Of a stretch of DNA of 64,000 nt, positions 9,212-20,700 are shown one piece after another. The translations under genes were made by a program, and so were the position numbers. The notes beneath the pieces are model-generated. The model had not been told where the DNA came from and searched no databases. It was given only the letters and a program-made list of their open reading frames with translations. This stretch comes from Colwellia echini (GTDB lineage Bacteria > Pseudomonadota > Gammaproteobacteria > Enterobacterales > Alteromonadaceae), in contig NZ_PJAI02000002.1 of the NCBI RefSeq assembly GCF_002843355.2, positions 1-64,000 on the forward strand. The letters are read 5' to 3'. Position 1 is the first letter of the stretch. Every line of letters starts with the position of its first letter.

Positions 9212-9242
9212 AAAGTAACCCAAGTTATTGTTGGGTTACTTT
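9212..9242 (-). terminator. Probable terminator of the adhesin/secretion operon
   Basis: A perfect 12-bp stem, AAAGTAACCCAA with TTGGGTTACTTT, and a 7-nt loop lie 35 bp beyond the stop of the last operon gene. On the minus strand the stem runs into TTTAATT, a modest T-tract. Confidence 0.65.
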
Positions 9243-9276
9243 ATCAAAAAGGTATGAATTTAATGATTTTGGGAGG

Positions 9277-9927
9277 TTACTTTATACTTTTCTGAGTTTT
9301 TTCACTTTCAGTAAAAATATCCCACTTTACTTCATAATCTTTATAATCTTTAGGCCATTGCAATACAGCAATTAAACGAGTTTTTCTGCCTTGTAAACTT
9401 GCGGGAATATGATTTTTCATGTTGTACACTTCATCTTTTAAGCGATTGGCTGCAACATTATTTTTTAACAATATTGATTGTACTGTATTAATTCTTCGCT
9501 TCGCTAGTTTTTCATTATAAGCATTAGTTCCTTCAATGCTGGTATCACCAATAAGATACAAACTTGTTTCAGGGTATTTATTTAGGAATGTTGCCATTTC
9601 TACCACTCTTTTTTGCTCAATTTTACTTAAGTGATATTTATCAAAGCCAAAATCAATTACTCGATATTTAACTTTTGGTTTACCGGTTAGCTTTTCACAG
9701 CCATCATTACTGATAACTGCATCGTCAGGAGTTGTTAAACACAAATCTCGGGCATTTATTACGCCATCTAGATCAGTGTCTTTTAAATCGCGTGTTTGCG
9801 CTTGTAGAGGATCTTGTTCGTTATAAAGCTCAGGGTTTGTTATACAAGCAGTTAAACTAGTTAAACAAAGTAGTAACATTGACTGGCGAGTGGTGTTAAA
9901 AATATTAGTGAATATTGAATATTTCAT
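9277..9927 (-). CDS. OmpA-family lipoprotein of the adhesin secretion operon
   Basis: The 216-residue protein has a signal peptide with lipobox LTAC (acylated Cys28), so it should be an outer-membrane or periplasm-facing lipoprotein. A thrombospondin-3-like acidic segment, DTDLDGVINARDLC, follows at about 50-64. An OmpA-like peptidoglycan-binding domain then spans about 88-185 (IDFGFDKYHLS... LAKRRINTVQSIL). Its start overlaps the stop of the TolC-like gene (TAATG), so it is translationally coupled and last in the operon. An OmpA-domain gene is also found downstream of aggA in the Shewanella BpfA cluster. It probably anchors or stabilises the export channel at the cell wall. Confidence 0.88.
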   Translation of the reverse strand: MKYSIFTNIFNTTRQSMLLLCLTSLTACITNPELYNEQDPLQAQTRDLKDTDLDGVINARDLCLTTPDDAVISNDGCEKLTGKPKVKYRVIDFGFDKYHLSKIEQKRVVEMATFLNKYPETSLYLIGDTSIEGTNAYNEKLAKRRINTVQSILLKNNVAANRLKDEVYNMKNHIPASLQGRKTRLIAVLQWPKDYKDYEVKWDIFTESEKTQKSIK

Positions 9928-11297
9928 TAGTTACTTACCTCTTGCGCTGTTGAACTTGTTGTTTCATCAGTTTGATTATTCTCTTCATCGTCGTTATCTT
10001 TTAGCTTCCAAGCATCAGGTGTATCTACCCGTAATTCTTCAATTAATTTTCCTGTAGCGTTAATTAAGCGATATCGGGCTTTCTTTTCATCAAAAGAGGC
10101 TTTTAAGTAATTTTTTCGTGCATTAAATAATTCAATTTTTGAGTCGAGTACGTCTAATAGCGAACGACGACCAATAACAAATTGCTGCATATAACCTTTT
10201 TCTGTTTGGGTAGCAAAGTCTACATTTTGACGGTAAAAGCCTTTTTGCTCACCAACAAAATGAAAAGCATTCCAAGCGAGGGTAGTGCCTTCTATTACTT
10301 GGCGATAGGTATTGTTTCTGATCGCTTTTGCTTCTTCTTTACGCCATGCAGAAGCTTCAGTTCTTGCTGTTGTTCTACCACCGCTATAAATATCGTAACT
10401 CATGGTTAGCATAATACGACCATCATCGTCTGGTCCTTCAAAACCACCGATATTGTCGTTATTATTTATATCAAGCTCTAAATCTATTTTCGGCCAAAAA
10501 CCACTTTTATCACGATCCATTTGTTTTTCTGCCGCTTGAACATCAAAAATTGAGGCTTTAATTTCTGGATGGTTATCTTTAGCACGATCAATAGCTATAT
10601 CTAACGTTTCAGGTAAATAATTTGAATCGACTTCCGGATTATGCAAATCAATAGGGTATTCACCGACTAGATCAAAATACTGAGCTTTTAAATCAAATTG
10701 ATTGTTTCTTGCAGCTAATAAACCAGAGTTTGCAGTGGCTAATCTTGATTGAACTTGAGCAACATCAGCGGCACTACTTAATCCTTTTTTGGCTCTATTT
10801 TGTATATTATTAAGAATGTCTTCGTGATCTTTAATATTTTGCTCTGATAGCTCAATTACGCCTTGGCTTTGAAATAGGTCGATATAAATTTGTGCTATTT
10901 CAAGACTTAAATTTTCAGCGGCAGAAATCAAGGCTTGCTGATCGGCTTTAATTTCATAGTCTAAACGAGCAACTTCATCAACGGTTTCAAAACCAGAAAA
11001 TAATGATTGGGTAACACGTAAGCCTAACTCGCGACGATTTAATTCTGAGTCATATTCACGGCCATTATTGTATGTGATTTTTTCATAACCTGTAGCGGCA
11101 TACACTGATACTTGTGGAAGATAGTCACTAAAGGCTGCACGCTTATCTTTATATTTAGCTTCAAATTGAGCATATTTTTGTATCAATTGTGGGTTATTCA
11201 TCATGGCTTGGGCAATAGATTGCTCAAGCGTCAGTGCTTGCACCGAAGCACTGCAACCTAGCAAAACAGGTATGATTAAATATTTATGCATCTTCAT
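9927..11297 (-). CDS. TolC/AggA/LapE-like outer-membrane channel of type I secretion
   Basis: This outer-membrane efflux protein completes the type I secretion tunnel for the giant adhesin. The 456 residues begin with a signal peptide (about 1-21, cleaved after SVQA) followed by LTLEQSIAQAMMNNPQL, the usual TolC-family opening, and two OEP repeat halves rich in long helices. The C-terminal tail is acidic and low-complexity (DNDDEENNQTDETT). It begins 7 bp after the membrane fusion gene and overlaps the next gene by one base. The channel/fusion/ABC order on the transcript matches the Shewanella bpfA operon. Confidence 0.92.
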   Translation of the reverse strand: MKMHKYLIIPVLLGCSASVQALTLEQSIAQAMMNNPQLIQKYAQFEAKYKDKRAAFSDYLPQVSVYAATGYEKITYNNGREYDSELNRRELGLRVTQSLFSGFETVDEVARLDYEIKADQQALISAAENLSLEIAQIYIDLFQSQGVIELSEQNIKDHEDILNNIQNRAKKGLSSAADVAQVQSRLATANSGLLAARNNQFDLKAQYFDLVGEYPIDLHNPEVDSNYLPETLDIAIDRAKDNHPEIKASIFDVQAAEKQMDRDKSGFWPKIDLELDINNNDNIGGFEGPDDDGRIMLTMSYDIYSGGRTTARTEASAWRKEEAKAIRNNTYRQVIEGTTLAWNAFHFVGEQKGFYRQNVDFATQTEKGYMQQFVIGRRSLLDVLDSKIELFNARKNYLKASFDEKKARYRLINATGKLIEELRVDTPDAWKLKDNDDEENNQTDETTSSTAQEVSN

Positions 11298-11304
11298 TTC
11301 CTTG

Positions 11305-12603
11305 TTATCTCTCTTTCATGGCGTTAGCTTTTGCTCGTAGCAGCGGCTTTAACCAGTAGTTTAGGACTGTCTTTTGTCCTGTTAGAATATCAACACTTGC
11401 TTGCATGCCTGGGATAATAGCACGTTCACCCAAGGTATTACTGTGTGTTTTTATATGAACTTCATAATAAGTTGTGCCGTCTTCAAGTTGTTGAGCATCG
11501 GCCCCTATATAAATAACTTCGCCATTTAAGCCGCCGTAAATGACAAAATCATAAGCGGTGAATTTAACCATGGCTTGTAAACCTACATGCAAAAACCCGA
11601 TGTCTTGTGGGGCAATTTGCGTTTCAATTAACAACTGATCATCTAAAGGAACAATTTCCATAATGGCTTGCCCAGGTTCAATGACTTCACCTACTGAACG
11701 GGTGATAATGTTTTTTACCGTGCCTTGCAAAGGAGAATAAATTTGGGTTTTATTGACTCTATCTACCAGTGCTTTGCTGCTTTCTCGCATTTTAGCTTGT
11801 ATATTAACGACTTCATCCATTTCACTTCTTGCAGTAGCAAGGAATTCGTAACCGATGGCTTTACGCTCTTCAATGGTTTGCTGTTTTGCTGATTGTTGCT
11901 GAAGGCTAAGTACTTTGGCACGTTCAAGATCACCTTCTATCATGGCATGATCACGTTGTAGTTTAAAAAGCTCCATTTCGGATACTGCGCCCATAGCAAC
12001 CACTTCTTCAGTTAAAGTAACTTCCTTTGTAAGCAATTTCAAACGTTTACTCAAGCTTTTTATGTTTTCTTGTTGTTCATTTATCGCTTGTTGGTGCTGA
12101 GCAATTGCTTGTTTATTTTGGGCTAATTGTGTTGTTAGTTGGTGAACTCTTGATTGGTAGGAATAGGTAATTTGCTGTTGGGCTAGGGCACTTAAATTAC
12201 CAAGCGCTATTTCTTGTACGTTAACGATAACGTCATCTTCAGTAAACAAAACCGTTTTTAACTCAGCAGCTAAGCGTATTTGTTTCAAATGCAGTGAAGA
12301 TTGCTCTTGATCAGATTCACTTAACGCCGCAGAAAAACGTATGTCTTCAAGCAGGATCAATTTTTGTCCTTTGCTAACAAGCTCACCATTTTTAACTAAA
12401 AGCTCTTTTAAAATTCCACCGTCTAAATTTTCAATACTTTGCACAGCTTGTGCAGGTACAACGTGACCTATACCAACAACTGATTCTTGTAGTTTAGCAA
12501 AACTTGCCCACACAAGCGTGCTAATTAAGGTGATAAAAACAAGTACCACCAATTTTTTAGCTTTGTTAGCGGCATTTTCTTGCTTTACTTGTAAGGATGT
12601 CAT
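11305..12603 (-). CDS. HlyD/LapC-type membrane fusion protein of type I secretion
   Basis: The adaptor links the inner-membrane ABC exporter to the outer-membrane channel. The 432 residues have a short cytoplasmic N-terminus, one membrane segment (about 18-36), a half-lipoyl segment (GGILKELLVKNGELVSKGQKLILLED, about 60-87), a long coiled coil (about 100-270) and a C-terminal beta-barrel part with IYSPLQGTVKNI. This is standard HlyD-family layout. Its ATG overlaps the stop of the ABC gene (ATGA), indicating translational coupling. Confidence 0.93.
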   Translation of the reverse strand: MTSLQVKQENAANKAKKLVVLVFITLISTLVWASFAKLQESVVGIGHVVPAQAVQSIENLDGGILKELLVKNGELVSKGQKLILLEDIRFSAALSESDQEQSSLHLKQIRLAAELKTVLFTEDDVIVNVQEIALGNLSALAQQQITYSYQSRVHQLTTQLAQNKQAIAQHQQAINEQQENIKSLSKRLKLLTKEVTLTEEVVAMGAVSEMELFKLQRDHAMIEGDLERAKVLSLQQQSAKQQTIEERKAIGYEFLATARSEMDEVVNIQAKMRESSKALVDRVNKTQIYSPLQGTVKNIITRSVGEVIEPGQAIMEIVPLDDQLLIETQIAPQDIGFLHVGLQAMVKFTAYDFVIYGGLNGEVIYIGADAQQLEDGTTYYEVHIKTHSNTLGERAIIPGMQASVDILTGQKTVLNYWLKPLLRAKANAMKER

Positions 12604-14798
12604 TCGTTAGCATCCTCGTTTTTAGTTTTAGTTTTAGCTTCTATTTTTGAGGGGATATTTTTATGAGTAATAACTGTATTTTTTCTCGGCATTATATTAA
12701 CTGAATGGACTTTTCTTTTCGGTTGTGAAAATAACTCTTCGGGCGTTTTTATGGCAATAATCTTGCCTTTTTCCATCACCAAAACTCTATCGCACAAAGA
12801 TAATACCGCAGGTTTGTGGCTAGCAATAATCATGGTTGTTTGTTCAATGCTTTTTAACGTGGTAATAATCTGTTGCTCGGTAGTGTTATCCATCGCGCTA
12901 GTCGGCTCATCTAAATACATAACTGTAGATTTTTTTAATAAAGCTCTAGCTATTAATACCGATTGCCTTTGACCACCAGATAAACAGCGACCAAATTCAC
13001 CAACTTGGCTTTCTAATCCGGCTTCTAAACGATCGGTAAAATGCGCAATACCACTTTGTTTTATCACTTGTGCAAGGAGGGTAGGATTTAATTGTTCACA
13101 GCCTTGTACAATATTTTCAAGTACTGAGCCGTAGAATAAACTGGGGTTTTGCGCAACCCAAGCACTATGCGAGCGAATACTAGCAATTGGCCATTGTTTT
13201 ACATCAATATCATCAAAGAATATTTGCCCTTGAGTTGGTTGGTATTGGCCACTGATTAACGCTAATAGTGAAGATTTTCCTGAGCCAGCATTACCATATA
13301 AACCTATTTTTTCGCCAGATTTTATCGTGAGATTAATATCATTAAGTACTGCTAGTTTTTGCTCTGGATAGTGAAAACTCACTTGATTGACGCGAATATT
13401 ACCAGTAATAGAAAGTTCATCACCTAATACATTATCATTTAACTCTTGTGGCAGTGCCATGATAGTTTTAACAGACTCCATTGCATCACTGGTTTGCTTA
13501 TATTTTAATATTAATGAAGATATTTGACTAATAGCGCTGCTTGCACGGCCGCTGATCATCACCATAGCGATTAACGCGCCCATAGAAATATTTCCGGCTT
13601 GGATTTGATACACACCTGCAATAATTAATCCTATGGTGGTGACTTGCTGCATGCTCATAACTGTGTGCGTTAAAGAACTGGCAATTGTGCGAGATTCATT
13701 TTGCCAGTCGGAGAGTTGACCAACGGTTTGTTCCCAAATGCGCTGACTTTTTCCTTCGGCGTTACATTGTTTTATTTCGACTAACTGATTAATGTATTCA
13801 ATTAGGTAGGCTTGTTTTTGGGTAGATAATTTAGATGACTCTTCAACGCAGCTATTTAATTTGTTTTTTAAGATTAGACCCGTTAGTAAAATAATTGTCA
13901 TTGTAGCAATAGGAATTAACACCATTAAGCCACCTAACCAAGTGATTAAGATTAAGAACAATAAAGTAAAAGGTAAGTCGATAGCTGAAACAAGTGTTGC
14001 TGAGGTGAGAAACTCTCTGACACTGTCAAATTCTTGCACTTGCTTAGCGTAAGCGCCACTTGATTGCGGTCTATTTTCTAATTTCATGCCTATAACCTTT
14101 GAGAATAGGTTACTTGATACTAGAACATCTATTTTTCTTCCCGCAACATCGGCTAATTGAGTTCTAGCTTGCTTTAGAAAAAAATCAAATATTATTGCTA
14201 ACATTGCACCTATAGATAACGCCCATAGAGTATCGATGGCAGCGTTTGGCACAACTCGGTCATATACATTCATAGTGAAAAGCGGAATGACTAAGGCAAG
14301 TAAATTAACCGCAAACGAACCGAGCAATAGGGCGCCATAATAAGGTTTTACCTCATTAAGTATTGGCTTTAACCAATGTTCATCTTTTGCGTTAATAAAG
14401 TTACCACGACTTTGCATTAACTTTTTATTAGCAATAAGCCAGCAAGCTTGAATGTCACGCGCAGTTAATTCAGCGGCGCTTAAGGTTAAAGGCAAGTTGT
14501 CTTGTGTTAAACCTATAACCGTAAAGCTAACTGATTTATTATTTGTTTGCCTATCTGTAACGAATAATAATGCTCCGTCTTTATCGGCGATTAAAGCAGG
14601 TAATATTAATTGTTTAAGGTTGTTTTTTTGCAAACTTGCACTGACATTAATGTTTAATAACCCTTGCTCAATGTGCATAGCAGTCAATTTACCTTCAGGT
14701 AAACTGACCAACAATTGCTCTTTAGTCATGGGCAGCGACAAGTGTGTTGCTATAGCTCGACCTAGTTGAATGAAGCTTGGCTGCTCAACTATGATCAT
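12600..14798 (-). CDS. LapB/RtxB-type ABC exporter (type I secretion ATPase/permease)
   Basis: This inner-membrane ABC exporter drives secretion of the adhesin. The 732 residues comprise an N-terminal C39-like domain without the catalytic cysteine motif (about 1-130), a six-helix permease region (about 150-430) and a nucleotide-binding domain. In the latter, Walker A GNAGSGKSS is at 502-510, the signature LSGGQ at 606-610, Walker B VMYLDE at 626-631 and the H-loop region ASHKP follows. A degenerate C39 domain is typical of exporters of large RTX or Lap adhesins, where it binds substrate without cleaving it. The C-terminus has a basic extension of about 45 residues. Its start overlaps the adhesin stop (ATGA), so translation is coupled to the adhesin gene. 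Confidence 0.95.
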   Translation of the reverse strand: MIIVEQPSFIQLGRAIATHLSLPMTKEQLLVSLPEGKLTAMHIEQGLLNINVSASLQKNNLKQLILPALIADKDGALLFVTDRQTNNKSVSFTVIGLTQDNLPLTLSAAELTARDIQACWLIANKKLMQSRGNFINAKDEHWLKPILNEVKPYYGALLLGSFAVNLLALVIPLFTMNVYDRVVPNAAIDTLWALSIGAMLAIIFDFFLKQARTQLADVAGRKIDVLVSSNLFSKVIGMKLENRPQSSGAYAKQVQEFDSVREFLTSATLVSAIDLPFTLLFLILITWLGGLMVLIPIATMTIILLTGLILKNKLNSCVEESSKLSTQKQAYLIEYINQLVEIKQCNAEGKSQRIWEQTVGQLSDWQNESRTIASSLTHTVMSMQQVTTIGLIIAGVYQIQAGNISMGALIAMVMISGRASSAISQISSLILKYKQTSDAMESVKTIMALPQELNDNVLGDELSITGNIRVNQVSFHYPEQKLAVLNDINLTIKSGEKIGLYGNAGSGKSSLLALISGQYQPTQGQIFFDDIDVKQWPIASIRSHSAWVAQNPSLFYGSVLENIVQGCEQLNPTLLAQVIKQSGIAHFTDRLEAGLESQVGEFGRCLSGGQRQSVLIARALLKKSTVMYLDEPTSAMDNTTEQQIITTLKSIEQTTMIIASHKPAVLSLCDRVLVMEKGKIIAIKTPEELFSQPKRKVHSVNIMPRKNTVITHKNIPSKIEAKTKTKNEDANE

Positions 14799-17700
14799 GC
14801 ATCCATACCTTGTGTCTGGTTAGTCATATCATCAATCAGGTTAGCGGAAAAGTTATCGCTGTAAGTACTTTCCTCGAAATTATTGGTCATCATTTGTGAT
14901 GACGATGATGAAAAATTCATGCTCATAGGTTCAGCCATAGCGCTGTTTACACTAACATTAATTGATTCCACTGCACCATTTGAGGTGTTTCCGTCAAGCT
15001 CAGCATAAGGGCTTAATGTTAGATCAAAGTTGTCACCATCACTTGCTCCGACTATTGCTAAACTAGCAACATTGTCAAAATCAACTAGCCAGTCACTACC
15101 TTGTTGGCTACCAGCATTTAATGTTAAACCGTCAGGTAAACCCGATACAGTTAAATATCCTTCTTCATTAGAAGCAGGGTTTTGTAATGATAATGCTAAA
15201 TTTAGCGGAATGTTATTCGGATCAGAAGTTGTAATATCATCAACCGTTTCCCACACGGGTGCATCAACTTCAGGATTTAAGGTCAAGGTAAAGTCAAATA
15301 TTTCAGGGTCGCCATAGTCTGTTACAGAACTGCCATTAACGGTTGCAGTATCAACTGCAGATACTTCAACTGACATATCAAAGTTACCCCAAGCTAAATT
15401 ACCTAAGTACATATCAAAGGAGGTTATGTTATTACTATCAACTTCTAACGTTGCATAAAATCCGCCAGAGCCATCACTGACAAAATCTGCGGTTTGATCA
15501 TCAATACCAATCTTGGCACGTTCTTCAATATTAATTAATGCAGAAGCATCAGATGTTGACAATAAGTTGACTTTAATCTGTATTTTTTCACTGTCTAAAG
15601 TATCGGTAGTTTCAGCCCCTAAGTTGACTGTTATAACATCATCTTCATTACCACTGTATTGGCTATTTGGTTCTATATAAACATCAAGTTCATCTGCAAT
15701 AGGGTTAATACCTACAATAAAGTCAGAGGTTGTTGTTACATAAACACCAGGCTCTTCATCTTTGGTAATCGCTTGTAATGTTAACGGAATATCACCACTA
15801 AAATCTTTAGGTGGAATTAGCACTAAGGTTGCTAATTGTGCCTGAGGAACAGTCCAACTATAAGTCGGTTGACCATTAAAGCTGCCGCCGTCTTCACCAT
15901 TATTCGCTAAGTGAACAGGATCTTCACCTCCTTCTCTATCTGCATCGGTACCTAATATTGCGCCAGCAGGTACACCATTAATGGTAATGTAAATAGTTTC
16001 AGAGCCATCCTGGTCGATTAACTCGGCAGATAGAGCAGATAAATCAATAGAGTTATCTTCGTTGCCTTCACTATATTGTGTTGTTAATGTCGCTTCGTCA
16101 GTAACGGCTTCTATTGTGATAGCAACTGTTTGTTCGAATTCACTTGAATCAGTTTGATTACCATTAAGCATGGTCGCAGTATCAATCACCGTACCTGAGA
16201 ATTTAACTTTAAATATCTCTGAACCTGATAAGTGTTCAGTAGGCCTAACGGTTAAACTTGATAGAGTGTTGGATAGCTCTTCTTGAGTGGTGCCAGTAAA
16301 TTGATAAGTATCAGTGGTGCCATCTACTAAAACAAACAAACCAGTACTGTCAATTAATTCACCTTCATCGAGTAATTGAATGGTTAAATTATTAGTAGAG
16401 TCATCAGCATCTATTAATAATACTTCTTGACCACCACTACTAGGTAATAAATCACTATCACTAAAGTTAATGGTTAAATCTAACGATTCAGGTACGTCTT
16501 CCTGCATAGTCGTATTATCAGAGAAGGTAAAACCGTCAACAACTGGTGCAATATCAAACTCTAATACTTGTGAGTTATCAATAATGGTGTCACCACTTAA
16601 ACTATCTGTTGCGATAATTTCAATGGGTACATATAAAACACCGGCAAAGTTACTACCAGCAGAGCTCATGGTTAAATCAGCCAGGGATGCTTCAGTAAAG
16701 ACATATTCTTTTACCGTAACACCATCCGTAAAGTGGATAATCTGGACATCAGCACCAGAAACACTAACACCTGCAGGTAAGTCAGAAGCTGATATTCTGA
16801 ACGTAATATTATCATTATCATCACCAGCAATATTACTATTTAGGTGCTCTGATAGTGTAATTAATTCATCTTCAATACCATCTATAGGACTATTTTGTAA
16901 TAGATTTATTGGACTTGCATTAGAGTCAATGGCAACATCAAACTGTACTTGGAAGGTTGATAGAATTGCTGCAGCATCACTGCCGTCTTCTACACGACCA
17001 TAGACGCTGATCTCTACAGGTCCATCAGTTACCTCTTTACTAATAATTTCTACACCAGCAAGTATATCAACATTATTTTCCTGTATGACATCAGAGGTTA
17101 GGTCAGTATCTATCGGTATACGCCAGTAACCATTACCATCAGGAATTGCCCCATTAGGGTGAGTAACTAACCAATTATCACCTGAAGGTAATAAAATAAC
17201 GACATAATCAAGAGTCTCGGAGCCGTCAATATCAGCGTCAGTAAAGCCTACCTTGCCTGTTAAATCTATGGCGCTACCATCGGTACTTGTTAGCAGTAAA
17301 TTGTCTTCTATTTCAAAGCGGGTAGTTAGCTCAACTTTAGGAGTAACATTAATATCTATTGTTGAAGAAATTGTTTCAACAATGCTATCACCAGAAGATG
17401 GTGTATCTTCAATGGTGTAATCGATATTTATACTATAAGTGCCAGTTGCATCTTGCGGAGGAAGTAAACCTAATCGACCACTCGTTAATATATCGGATAA
17501 ACTAATACCTAATTCATCGGCAAGGGTGGTAAGACTTAAGTTACCAGTAAATTCGTAGGCAGAGCCATCTAATGTTAACGTTGTTCCATCAGCTATGCCA
17601 GTGATAACCGCTTCAGTAATGACTTCGCTACCATCTTGGTCTTGTGAAAGACTTTGTTTAAAATCTATAGCAATTGCATTATCTTCAATACCAGTAGAGC

Positions 17701-20700
17701 TTGTTGATAAAGTACTCGCATCTTCATCAATCACAGGCACAATATCAAGGTTTAAGGTAATTTTGTATTCGCCACTAGCGCCATCTGCTTCAGTTGTTAT
17801 GGCGATAAGGGCTAAAGATATTTGGCCACTAAAGTCTTTTGGTGGTTTAATTGAAAGCTCAGCTAACGCTTCGGTTGTTACGCTGTAAATAGGTAGATCG
17901 TTTTCAACCCCCACAACAGGTAAATCAACTTCATTGCCATCAGAGTCAAGTAATGTAGCGCCATCAGGAAGACCTGTTAACGTTAAACTAATCGTTTCAG
18001 ATAAGTCATCATCAGATGTAACAATATCAAAATTTAGCGGAATGACACTGTCTTCGGTAAGTACATTACTATCACTGTTTGTAACCGTTAATGTATCCTG
18101 ATCAAAGTCCCAGTTATCGGTATCTGCTAGTTCAGGTGGGTCGATAACACCCGTTAATGTCACTGTAAGTGTTTTAGAATCGCTTTTACTTGGTTCGCCA
18201 TAAACGCTTATACCATCTGCCTGACTATCTATAGCAATAGCTTGTACACTGACATTAAAAATGCCACTTACAGAGCTGATGTCTTCAAGTGGTATTAACT
18301 GAATGTTATTGGCTTCAATATCTTGAGCAGAGGCAGACCAAATATTATTTGTCTCATCAATTAAGTTAACAGAGGCGCCATTAATTGCATTTAAAGACCA
18401 GCCATCAGGTAAGGTTAATTCAAAGCTTAAGGTTTCTGAGCCATCCGTATCAGTGAGCTCGCCGGTGATTATTTCACTGACGTCGATCGCGACATCTTCT
18501 TGGCTGTTAATATCTTTAACCGTTAATAATGGCGTATCAGCCTCTGGTTGAATATTGATAGTGATCGTTTTAGTTTCTTGCTCCGCTGTATCTGAATTGT
18601 CTTCTTCAGTAGCAATAGCGGTAATATCAAAAGTCATAATACCTGCACTATTTAAAGCACTGGTTGCTGATAGAGTGTTTAGTTGATCTTGCGTTAGAAT
18701 GTCACCATTACTTACTGTAGTCGCGGTACCATCGTTATATGTTAACGTTAGCTTTGCATTTATATTCTCAATTCTGAAAGTAAGGTTTTCAGAGCCGTCG
18801 GTATCAATTAAGTCTGCTTTAAGAGTAAGAGCAATCTCGCCGCCATCTTCAATGACTAGCTCTTCTCCATTTGTTTCATAAACATAAACAGAGTTATCGT
18901 CGTCCCACTCAGGTAAATCAGCAACAGAATTAATAGTTACTGAAGCACTACTTTCAATGGTACGTTCACCATTGACGTTATCCGTAATGGTAACGCTGAC
19001 TTCAATGGTAACTTGTTGGTCAGATATAGCATCAGAAGTGTTTTCTGCTGGTGTGAACGCTAATATACCGTTAGGAATAATGACATCAAAGCCTTCATAA
19101 GTTGACGCCGTTATTAGGCCGTCCGATAGAATATAGTAGCTACCATCGTCAGGAATAGGATTGCCATTTAAGGTCAATGTTCCGCCATTAAGAGAATCGA
19201 TACTAATTTTAATCTCTTCAATAGTATCTTCAGTACCGTCATCATCACCAGGGAAGGCGTAAATAGTGATTGGCACTGTTGTATCTTCATTGGTGCTTGC
19301 ATCATTGATAAGCACGACACCACTACCATCTTGCACTGTTAAGTTTAATGTGCCATTAGCAGTATCACCATCAGCATCAGTTACAACAAAATCAACTTGG
19401 TCAATTAAGTTATTGGTCGCGTAATCAAATAGGTTAGTGGTGATAACGGTGCTGCCGTCGGCCTTTATGGTAATGGTACCGTAATTATTATTATCACCAC
19501 CCGATTCACCATCATTTAAGGTAATAGTAACGCCTGTTGTTGGATCTACCGTGTAGTTCTGACCTCGATAAGTTACTTGGGTAACGGTTGCGCCGTCTGC
19601 ACCACCGTCCTTTGTAGCTAATAAATCAACAGTCACTTCTCGACCTTCAATAAAAGTAAGATCGGTTGTTGTCGATACCGGAACATCATCTTTTACCGTA
19701 ATGGTTACTGATTGAGCTTCTGACGTGTCGCCATCAGCATCAGTTGCTTGGATATCAAATGATAATGTTAATGTATTCTCGCCATCACCTGTTGTATGGT
19801 CAATGGCTTGTGATTGTTTATAATTAAAAGTGTTATTGGTGTTAAAGCGTATTCTAAATACTTCGCTGTTATCATCTGCAGAGCGTGCTACATACCAGCC
19901 ACTGTCGGTAGCGGTCTCTGAAAGGTTTACTGCGACACCACCTTGTGTAGTAACCCCTGTTAATGTATAGCCCTCAGCTAAGCCGACACTGACAACTTCA
20001 TCGCTACCTGAATCAACAATATACGAGCCAACAGTGCTAACGCTATCATCTGTTACAAGTAGACCTTCATCGATAACTTCCGCGGTATCTTCACTGATTA
20101 GTTCAGGATTTAAACCATCGTCTATGGTCACTTTCATATTACTGACAACTTCAGTACCATCTTGGTCAACAACCGCAATTGGGATTAACACGGTTAAAGA
20201 GTCGGCCTGCGCTCCTGTATGATCAACTGGACCAAGTAATGAGAAGTCAACCGGAGTGCTTTCTGGATGTTGGAAGTCGGTTGGTATTTCAACAGTAAAT
20301 ACCGGAGTTCCATCAGCTAATACACCTTGAAGAACACCGTCACCAATATTAAGCCAGTTAATAGCGGCTCCATTTTGAGTTAAAGCAACACCATTTTCAT
20401 CTAATACAGGGGCATCATCGACAACATCATAAATTAAGCCCGATAAAGCATCAGTACCTGCAGTGGTGGTAATATTGCCTGAATCGGTATTTGTTGCGCT
20501 ACTGTTATCAGTATCAACAGGGATTTCGGAAACATTTAATTCAGGAGTCGTTATTTGTTCAGAATCATCATCAATTAAGGTAATCGGCAAAGACTCTGTT
20601 GTTGTATCACCATCGTAATCAGTAATGGTTATACTTAATGGTATTTGATCAGAAGTATCTTCATCTAATGTTTTGTATAAGGTAAAGGTATAGCTACCAT

